Assembly: GCA_937893205.1 (NCBI GenBank)
Contig: CALBJU010000111.1
Coordinates: forward strand, 1 to 10,507
Source: an uncultured Bacteroidota bacterium
Lineage (GTDB): Bacteria; Bacteroidota; Rhodothermia; Rhodothermales; UBA10348
Direction: 5' to 3'
Length of the DNA stretch: 10,507 nt
Under the pieces are notes generated by a model that saw nothing but the letters and a program-made list of their open reading frames with translations, was not told the DNA's origin and searched no databases. The first letter of the stretch is position 1. Every line of letters begins with the position of its first letter. The position numbers were made by a program, and so were the translations under genes. Of the stretch, positions 5,982 through 10,507 are shown piece after piece.

Positions 5982-7349
5982 ATGACATCAGAGATTACGA
6001 GACGGGAATTCCTCCGATCATCGAGTGTGGCGGGCCTGGGCGTCACATTGGCTGGCCTACCCCGCATCGGCAAGGGAATGGTAAACAGTAAAATTCGAGT
6101 CCTTGCAATCGGATTTGGTAGAATCGGGAATAAAGATCTCACGCAGGTTGCTTCGCATAGTGCGGTCGAGATTGCGGGTCTTTGTGACATAGATACAGAC
6201 GCTTTGGCCGCCGTATCCGCAGAATATCCCGGAGCATTTACCTGCCGCGATTACCGGATTGCCTTCACTGATCACGTTGACAAGTTCGACGCAGTCATCG
6301 TCGCAACGCCCGACCATTCGCATGCTCCGATAATGCTGACGGCCCTGGAAAATGACAAACATATATACGGCCAGAAGCCGCTGGTTCACCAGCTGGAGGA
6401 GCTTCAACTCATTGAGCGTGCCGTGCACGCGAAACCGCACCTGGTTACACAACTAGGAAATCAGCGCATGGTATATCCGGGGCGGCGGGCTGCGGTAGAT
6501 ATTCTGCGCTCGGGAGCGCTTGGAAAAGCGATCGCTGGCTACGTATGGACGGGGTCTCCGGGCGGAGAGTTCTATTTCAATGCTGCGCACATCATGAGCG
6601 CTCCCAGCATGCCGCCTCCAAATGTTGACTTCGATCTGTGGTTGGGCCCATGTGAAGTTCGGCCGTATCGCGAACACCTCTTGCCAAGAGTGTGGCGTTC
6701 GTGGTGGGATTTTGGAACAGGGGGCCTGGGAGATTGGGGTGTTCACCTCCTTGATGTCATATTCTTCGCCTACGATGAGTTAACCTCACCAATTGCAGTC
6801 AAAACCCACGCCCCTGCTCCATCCGATACGTTTCACACGTATCCCTGTCAGTCGACGATTACGTACAGCGTTGATTCAGACCATTTTGCGAATCGACAAT
6901 TCCCGATCTACTACAACGACCGCGGCCAAGGGCCATCTCGAGCATCGCTAGGCCTTTCTGGAGATGAATGGGCTGATTCTAATATGACGGTAGTAGTCTG
7001 TGAAGGAGGTGTGCTTTCGCTGACTCCGGAAGGCATACTTGAGATCTGGAGAGATGGACAAATGACGCCAGGTCTTGAAATGCCGGGGCTCCCCGACTTT
7101 CCGCAATTGAATCACAGGCACGCTTGGATAGACACGATCAACGGCGTGAATACGGAATTGAGAACGCCGTTTTCGGATGGCGTCCGCATCACAGAGGCAG
7201 CGCTCCTGGCTGTCAAGGCAAGTCGATTCCCAGGCCAGGAACTGTTGTGGGACAGAGCGTCGCTATCGTTCACGAATCACGCTGAGGCCACCGAAAGCAT
7301 TGTGAGACGGGACTACCGCGAAGGATTTGCGCCTCCATCGTTCGGATGA
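5982..7349 (+). CDS. Gfo/Idh/MocA family NAD(P)-dependent oxidoreductase with Tat signal motif
   Basis: This is a 455-residue oxidoreductase. The N-terminus TRREFLRSSSVAGLGVTLAG (residues 6-25) is a twin-arginine signal, so the protein is probably folded with its cofactor and moved to the periplasm; cleavage is not obvious. The Rossmann fold starts at about 37 with the dinucleotide loop GFGRIG (44-49), followed by D71 after strand 2, PDHSHA (110-115) and GQKPLVH (130-136), whose Lys corresponds to the catalytic Lys of the EKP motif. The C-terminal domain carries GGLGDWGVHLLD (247-258), typical of the Tat-exported sugar or polyol-processing subgroup found in Planctomycetes and Bacteroidota. 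The reaction is likely oxidation or epimerisation at a sugar carbon; the substrate cannot be told. The start is well supported by GGAGA at 5970-5974, seven bases before the ATG. The gene stands alone, without a transporter or partner dehydrogenase in view. Confidence 0.9.
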   Translation: MTSEITRREFLRSSSVAGLGVTLAGLPRIGKGMVNSKIRVLAIGFGRIGNKDLTQVASHSAVEIAGLCDIDTDALAAVSAEYPGAFTCRDYRIAFTDHVDKFDAVIVATPDHSHAPIMLTALENDKHIYGQKPLVHQLEELQLIERAVHAKPHLVTQLGNQRMVYPGRRAAVDILRSGALGKAIAGYVWTGSPGGEFYFNAAHIMSAPSMPPPNVDFDLWLGPCEVRPYREHLLPRVWRSWWDFGTGGLGDWGVHLLDVIFFAYDELTSPIAVKTHAPAPSDTFHTYPCQSTITYSVDSDHFANRQFPIYYNDRGQGPSRASLGLSGDEWADSNMTVVVCEGGVLSLTPEGILEIWRDGQMTPGLEMPGLPDFPQLNHRHAWIDTINGVNTELRTPFSDGVRITEAALLAVKASRFPGQELLWDRASLSFTNHAEATESIVRRDYREGFAPPSFG

Positions 7350-7362
7350 ACATGGTGAGGAA

Positions 7363-7395
7363 GGGATTACGGCTCGCTGCGCTCGCCGTTAGCCC
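7363..7395 (+). terminator. Possible weak hairpin after the oxidoreductase gene
   Basis: ACGGC (7369-7373) pairs with GCCGT (7385-7389) around an 11-base loop, and GGG (7363-7365) can pair with CCC (7393-7395) across a small internal loop. It begins 14 bases after the stop codon, where a terminator is expected, but no T-run follows on the plus strand. Confidence 0.25.
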
Positions 7396-7438
7396 CGCCA
7401 CTCCTTAACAACAAAAGCCCCGTGTTCGCTTCGCTCAC
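7370..7438. repeat. Two copies of a TCGCTKCGCTCRC element
   Basis: CTCGCTGCGCTCGC lies within 7370-7388, and TTCGCTTCGCTCAC lies within 7424-7438. They share the 13-base pattern TCGCTKCGCTCRC with two variable positions. They flank about 40 bases in the non-coding gap between the oxidoreductase gene and the tRNA terminator. They may be a small dispersed intergenic element; two copies alone do not prove it. Confidence 0.35.
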
Positions 7439-7492
7439 TTGGTTCTTCTTCGTTTTCGTCCTCCGAAAGCAAGCTTTCTTTGGCCCAAAACA

Positions 7493-7528
7493 AAGAAGCC
7501 CCTTCCACTTTCGTGAACGGGGCTTCTT
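7493..7528 (-). terminator. Rho-independent terminator of tRNA-Ser
   Basis: AAGAAGCCCC and GGGGCTTCTT form a perfect 10-bp stem around a 16-base loop. On the minus strand, just past the 3' end of the tRNA, the stem is followed by the T-rich stretch TGTTTTGGG. The position and orientation fit termination of the tRNA transcript. Confidence 0.75.
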
Positions 7529-7533
7529 GGATG

Positions 7534-7623
7534 CGGAGAGAGAGGGATTCGAACCCTCGATACGATTTCAAACCGTATACTCGCTTTCCAGGCGAGCTCC
7601 TTCAGCCACTCGGACACCTCTCC
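7534..7623 (-). tRNA. tRNA-Ser (anticodon GGA)
   Basis: This is a 90-base class II tRNA. The acceptor strand GGAGAGG pairs with TCTCTCC (one G-U pair), the discriminator base is G, and CCA is not encoded. The D arm contains CGAGTGGCTGAAGG. The anticodon stem CTCGC/GCGAG encloses CTGGAAA, giving the anticodon GGA (7587-7589), which reads UCC and UCU. A long variable arm (TACGGTTTGAAATCGTA) marks it as serine. The T arm is GAGGG-TTCGAAT-CCCTC. It lies between frr and its own terminator on the minus strand, about 90 bases after frr, and may have its own promoter in the AT-rich leader. Confidence 0.97.
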
Positions 7624-7714
7624 GAAAATAAATATTCGCACCTAATGCGTCCTGGGCGCGCTTGTTTCTCCTCTTTGGTGCAGGCACGGTGAATCTTGGT
7701 CCGAAGATCCAGCT

Positions 7715-8284
7715 TCACACTTCCATTATTTCCGATTGTTTGTGCTCCATGAGGGATTCGATCCTCTGAACGTGATCATCGGTCATTTTCTGAAGCTGAT
7801 CCTCTGCCTCGTATCGCATGTCTTCCTGGAGATTTTCATCCGTCTGCGTTGTTTTGATTTGGTCTTTGGAGTGACGACGGACGTTTCGGACCGCAACCTT
7901 GGCGTCTTCAGCCTTTGTTCGGGCGGCTTTCACCAGATCATGACGACGCTCCTCGGAGAGGGGAGGAACAGGGAGGCGGATGAGGCCCCCATCGTTGGAG
8001 GGGTTCAGGCCGAGATTGGCTGCGAGTATAGCCTTTTCGATCTCTGGGAGGGTAGTCGTGTCCCATGGCTGAACCACCAATAGATCGGGCTGCGGAGCGC
8101 TGATGCTGGCCATCTGACTGAGCGGAGTGATCGCTCCGTAATAGTCCACGCGCACATTTTCGAGCATACTCGGAGTCGCACGGCCGGCACGAATCGCCAT
8201 GAGCTCCTGCCTTAGGTGTTCGATGCTTTTGTCCATGTGCTCGGACGCATCCATAAGAATGAGTTCCAGATCTTCGTGTATCAT
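7715..8284 (-). CDS. frr: Ribosome recycling factor
   Basis: RRF, together with EF-G, splits the post-termination ribosome so that subunits can be reused. The 189-residue length is close to the usual 185. Diagnostic segments are the RAGRATPSMLENVRVDYYG region near residue 32, the PLSQMASIS-QPDLLVVQPWD strand region, NPSNDGGLIRLPVPPLSEERR (around 95-115), and the C-terminal helix with VRNVRRHSKD and EDQLQKMTDDHV. It lies 27 bases downstream of pyrH on the same strand, so the two are very likely co-transcribed. The start is ATG at 8282-8284, with no visible Shine-Dalgarno. Confidence 0.97.
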   Translation of the reverse strand: MIHEDLELILMDASEHMDKSIEHLRQELMAIRAGRATPSMLENVRVDYYGAITPLSQMASISAPQPDLLVVQPWDTTTLPEIEKAILAANLGLNPSNDGGLIRLPVPPLSEERRHDLVKAARTKAEDAKVAVRNVRRHSKDQIKTTQTDENLQEDMRYEAEDQLQKMTDDHVQRIESLMEHKQSEIMEV

Positions 8285-8311
8285 GACGGTAGAATGGTGT
8301 TGATGCCGGGG

Positions 8312-9067
8312 TCAGGCGTCGGCAGTTTCGGCTTCGCCCCAGTGCACGAGTGTTCCTACAGATTCGCCATTTACGATTCTGTTCAGGTTTCCGCCCGTGT
8401 CCATGTTGAATATGATGATCGGCATGGAGGATTCTTTGCAGAGCGTAAAAGCCGTCATGTCCATAACCTTGAGATCGCGAGAAATAATTTCGTCGCCTCC
8501 AATCGTATCGTACTTGACGGCATTCGAATCTTTTTCTGGATCGGCGGAGAATACGCCGTCGACGCGCGTGCCTTTCAGGATTACCTCCGCATCAATTTCG
8601 AGAGCACGAAGTGCGGCAGCGGTGTCGGTTGTGAAGTAAGGATTGCCCGTACCGGCACCAAAAATAACGACACGACGTTTTTCGAGGTGGCGAATGGCCC
8701 TGCGCCGAATGAATGGTTCGGCAATTTCATCCATGTTGAGGCTTGACTGCAGTCGCGTATGGACTCCATGTTGCTCAAGCGCATCCTGAAGCGCCATGGC
8801 ATTAATCATCGTTGCCAGCATGCCCATGTAGTCCGCATGAGAGCGGGTCATGCCCTTGGTGGCGTTGTTTACACCCCGGAAGATGTTTCCACCACCTATC
8901 ACTATGGCCAGCTCCACACCCGCAGCGACCACTTCTTTAACCTCCTGCGCATAGACGGCCAGAATCTTTTCATCGATTCCGTAGGATTTATCTCCCAGGA
9001 GCGATTCACCGCTCAGTTTGAGCAGAATTCGTCGATAGCTACGTCCGTTTCGGGATGAATCGTTCAC
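8312..9067 (-). CDS. pyrH: UMP kinase (uridylate kinase)
   Basis: Bacterial UMP kinase phosphorylates UMP to UDP with ATP. It is a hexameric cytosolic enzyme of the amino acid kinase fold, usually controlled by GTP and UTP. The protein has 251 residues, slightly more than the common 235-245 because of a short N-terminal extension. Motifs are ILLKLSGESLLG (14-25), IGGGNIFRG (57-65), ADYMGMLATMINA (78-90), FGAGTGNPYFTTDTAA (136-151) and LKGTRVDGVFSADP (164-177). The start is taken as GTG at 9065-9067. No other start codon lies between it and the upstream in-frame stop, and it overlaps by four bases (GTGA) the stop of a possible small upstream frame. It forms an operon with frr. Confidence 0.97.
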   Translation of the reverse strand: MNDSSRNGRSYRRILLKLSGESLLGDKSYGIDEKILAVYAQEVKEVVAAGVELAIVIGGGNIFRGVNNATKGMTRSHADYMGMLATMINAMALQDALEQHGVHTRLQSSLNMDEIAEPFIRRRAIRHLEKRRVVIFGAGTGNPYFTTDTAAALRALEIDAEVILKGTRVDGVFSADPEKDSNAVKYDTIGGDEIISRDLKVMDMTAFTLCKESSMPIIIFNMDTGGNLNRIVNGESVGTLVHWGEAETADA

Positions 9068-9216
9068 AATTTCAGGCGTGAGGAAGTGACGTTTAAAGAT
9101 CGAGGAAAGCTACCATTAAGTTCGCTGCCGATCAATTGGAACTCGTCGACAGCATCTTTTAAGAATACGTCAAATGCGGGTCGGAGCACTTTTCGCAATT
9201 GGAAAGAGTTCTTCGT
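9064..9216 (-). other. Possible small reading frame ahead of pyrH without a canonical start
   Basis: This frame is open for about 50 codons and ends in TGA that overlaps the pyrH GTG as GTGA, the classic coupled arrangement. A strong AGGAGG (9223-9228, minus strand) precedes it by six bases, but the codon at the right distance is ACG, not ATG, GTG or TTG. An in-frame ATG at 9327 exists but would overlap the divergent gene and has no ribosome site. The frame may be a leader peptide, a small protein with an unusual or mutated start, or chance. The predicted product resembles no family I recognise. Confidence 0.2.
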
Positions 9217-9303
9217 ACCGTGCCTCCTGTGAAGGGGATAAAGTGTTGGGGTGGCGAGAGGGGGCGTCTTTGCATATCCGTTTAACTCATATTTGATACT
9301 GAA

Positions 9304-9699
9304 ATGGATTCGAACTTTTTTAAACACACCCTCATCGGGGCCGTTGTTTTTTTCGTTGTGGGCTATCTGATCTACGACTTGGCGTTAGGTGGTTATTTTG
9401 CGGAGAACATGACGGGAGGCCAAGAAACGCCCGTCTGGTGGGCCCTGGCCGTGTCGCAAATAGGACTCGGGGCGATCCTCGCAACCGTTCTGGGCGCCGG
9501 CAGTGCGCGTGATTTTGCGAGCGGAGTGAAGGCAGCGGGCATGGTTGGAATTATGTTTGGCCTCGCCTTTGCATTTGATCTTCTGGCAACCACCACGATG
9601 TTCAATTCCACCACACCAGCCGTGGTAATGGTCCTGACCGAAGCCGCGAGATTTGCAGTTGCGGGAGGAGTCGTGGCAATGATGATGGGAAAGGACTGA
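9304..9699 (+). CDS. Small four-helix integral membrane protein, family unknown
   Basis: The protein has 131 residues and four hydrophobic segments, at about 9-30, 44-65, 76-97 and 105-127. It is almost entirely membrane-embedded, with short loops and a short polar N-terminus. The second loop carries GAGSARD, and the last helix is rich in Gly, Val, Ala and Met. The layout recalls small DUF-type membrane proteins of Bacteroidota, but I cannot name the family and claim no function. The ATG at 9304 has no visible Shine-Dalgarno. It runs opposite to pyrH and is followed 25 bases later by a strong hairpin, so it forms its own transcript. Confidence 0.75.
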   Translation: MDSNFFKHTLIGAVVFFVVGYLIYDLALGGYFAENMTGGQETPVWWALAVSQIGLGAILATVLGAGSARDFASGVKAAGMVGIMFGLAFAFDLLATTTMFNSTTPAVVMVLTEAARFAVAGGVVAMMMGKD

Positions 9700-9724
9700 C
9701 ATCAGTCGGCCTGAAAAGCAAGTT

Positions 9725-9757
9725 TAAGGGCGATCCGGCAATGCCGGATCGCCCTTA
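9725..9757 (+). terminator. Strong hairpin terminator after the four-helix membrane protein gene
   Basis: AAGGGCGATCCGGC (9726-9739) and GCCGGATCGCCCTT (9743-9756) form a perfect 14-bp stem around AAT, extendable by one T-A pair. The plus-strand tail is TTATTC, a short T-rich run. It sits 25 bases after the stop codon of the gene at 9304. Confidence 0.75.
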
Positions 9758-9825
9758 TTCAAATCAGTAGCCCGGAATCACGTTTTTCGACTCACGGAAA
9801 GACTACAACAATCTCATATAGAGCA

Positions 9826-10122
9826 ATGGAAAAGGAAATCAAAGAAATCAATGTCATCTCGGCCGCAAACATCTTAGGTGTCGTTCACTTTGCGATGGGC
9901 ATCTTTATCGGGGTCATATACTTCTTGATTTCGCTGGCAATGCCTGCTGAGATGTTCGAAACAGTGCCCTGGATGCGGTACATGTTTGGGGTGGGATCGC
10001 TTGTAATTATGCCCCTTGCCTCGAGTGTAATGGGATGGATATCTGGTGCAGTGAGCAGTCTCGTTTACAATCTTGTGGCCGAACGAATTGGAGGGTTGAA
10101 GCTCCGGTTCGCGGAAGAATGA
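9826..10122 (+). CDS. Small membrane protein, DUF3566-like
   Basis: The protein has 98 residues. A charged start (MEKEIKEINVISAANILG) is followed by a hydrophobic helix at about 15-38, a short loop with MFETVPWMRY, a second hydrophobic region at about 52-82 rich in Gly and Ser, and a basic/acidic tail YNLVAERIGGLKLRFAEE. The combination of an N-terminal I..I....A.ILG pattern and a C-terminal YNL.A..IGGL.. pattern recalls small DUF3566-type proteins found in bacteria and archaea; this match is from memory and tentative. The function is unknown. It is the second plus-strand gene inserted between pyrH and tsf, with its own hairpin 44 bases downstream. Confidence 0.75.
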   Translation: MEKEIKEINVISAANILGVVHFAMGIFIGVIYFLISLAMPAEMFETVPWMRYMFGVGSLVIMPLASSVMGWISGAVSSLVYNLVAERIGGLKLRFAEE

Positions 10123-10166
10123 GCGAGAGACAAGTCTCGAGACTTAATCAAATTCGATTGAATAAA

Positions 10167-10198
10167 AAAGGTGGGCCCGCATACGCGGGCCCACCTTT
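10167..10198. terminator. Bidirectional terminator between convergent genes
   Basis: AAAGGTGGGCCCGC (10167-10180) and GCGGGCCCACCTTT (10185-10198) form a perfect 14-bp stem around ATAC. On the minus strand the stem is followed by a run of six Ts then ATTC, a textbook terminator for tsf, which ends 24 bases away. On the plus strand the tail TTTCAATAATTC serves the small membrane protein gene less well. It shows that tsf transcription ends here and does not run on into pyrH. Confidence 0.9.
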
Positions 10199-10222
10199 CA
10201 ATAATTCAGCGTATTTCTACTC

Positions 10223-10507
10223 TCAGCCACCCAGGCCAAAGCGAATAAAAGTTTTCACCTCAGCGTCAGCTGCTTTCAGCATCTGGTTGACCGTCATGGA
10301 AGAGTCCTTCACAAAGGGCTGCTCCAGAAGGACGTTGTCTTTGAAGTAGCGCTCCAGTTTACCTTCGGAAATGCGATCGATGATCTGCTCGGGTTTGCCC
10401 TCTTCGCGAGCCTGATCAGCCGCGATCTTCATCTCCTTGTCCTGCACTTCTTGTGGAATCTCGTCGCGACTGGTGGACAAAGGATTCAGCGCTGCGACCT
10501 GCATGGC
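10223..10507 (-). CDS. tsf: Elongation factor Ts, C-terminal part, cut by the window edge
   Basis: EF-Ts is the nucleotide exchange factor that reloads EF-Tu with GTP. The visible 95 codons begin with A-MQVAALNP, a core EF-Ts segment from the middle of the protein, and the frame is open through the right edge. The Met at 10502-10504 is therefore internal and not a start. Further hallmarks are AREEGKPEQIIDRISEGKLERY and LLEQPFVKDSSMTVNQML, with the end FIRFGLGG. The C-terminus is intact. In many bacteria the order is rpsB, tsf, pyrH, frr; here a terminator and two opposite-strand genes lie between tsf and pyrH. Confidence 0.96.
   Translation of the reverse strand, partial: AMQVAALNPLSTSRDEIPQEVQDKEMKIAADQAREEGKPEQIIDRISEGKLERYFKDNVLLEQPFVKDSSMTVNQMLKAADAEVKTFIRFGLGG

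Noticed and set aside
7534..7623. tRNA-Ser as an integration site of a mobile element
   Set aside because: No duplicate of the tRNA 3' end, no integrase and no phage genes are seen within the window.
7389..7692. Several short open frames across the tRNA-Ser gene on both strands, with products containing GEVSEWLKELAWKASIR or REGFEPSIRFQTVYSLSRRA
   Set aside because: These are the well-known false translations of tRNA-Ser and its complement; the tRNA fold explains the region fully.
9217..9327. Upstream extension of the small pyrH-leading frame to an ATG at 9327
   Set aside because: It overlaps the divergent membrane-protein gene, has no ribosome site, and its composition is not protein-like; only the part after AGGAGG is kept as a possibility.
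1..10507. CRISPR array, toxin-antitoxin, restriction or other defence system
   Set aside because: No regularly spaced repeats and no recognisable defence or mobile genes were found on either strand.

Overview
The window reads as part of a bacterial chromosome, most likely from the Bacteroidota/Rhodothermota/Balneolota (FCB) side of the tree. This is an inference. The guanylate kinase ends its first half in an LEYEEVYPG-type segment common in that group, the EF-Ts C-terminus has the 'LLEQPFVKDSS' form, FG-GAP/ASPIC-UnbV secreted proteins are present, and most housekeeping starts lack a Shine-Dalgarno sequence. The base composition is moderate, roughly half GC by eye.

Left part (1-1260): a minus-strand pair, yicC followed by gmk, with an 8-bp overlap. 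The gmk frame is broken by an in-frame TAA after codon 92, yet recognisable guanylate kinase sequence continues in the same frame to the left edge. This is either a recent lesion or a sequence error.

Middle part (1265-5854): three minus-strand genes for accessory proteins that are mostly exported. One is a 970-residue secreted protein with two sets of seven FG-GAP/VCBS calcium-loop repeats, separated by an ASPIC/UnbV domain and an Ig-like segment. The second is a short protein with only three such repeats and no signal peptide, probably a fragment or paralogue of the same family. The third is a secreted matrixin-like zinc metalloprotease. Divergent from these, 5982-7349 encodes a Tat-motif Gfo/Idh/MocA oxidoreductase with a good sigma70-like promoter and Shine-Dalgarno.

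Right part (7350-10507): a tRNA-Ser(GGA) gene with its own terminator, then the minus-strand translation/nucleotide genes frr and pyrH, and the C-terminal part of tsf at the right edge. Between pyrH and tsf lie two small plus-strand membrane-protein genes, each followed by a near-perfect hairpin terminator. They split the common rpsB-tsf-pyrH-frr order into separate transcription units. No CRISPR array, transposase, phage gene or defence system was seen. The items most worth a second look are the lesion in gmk, the double seven-repeat architecture, the three-repeat fragment and the possible small reading frame ahead of pyrH.
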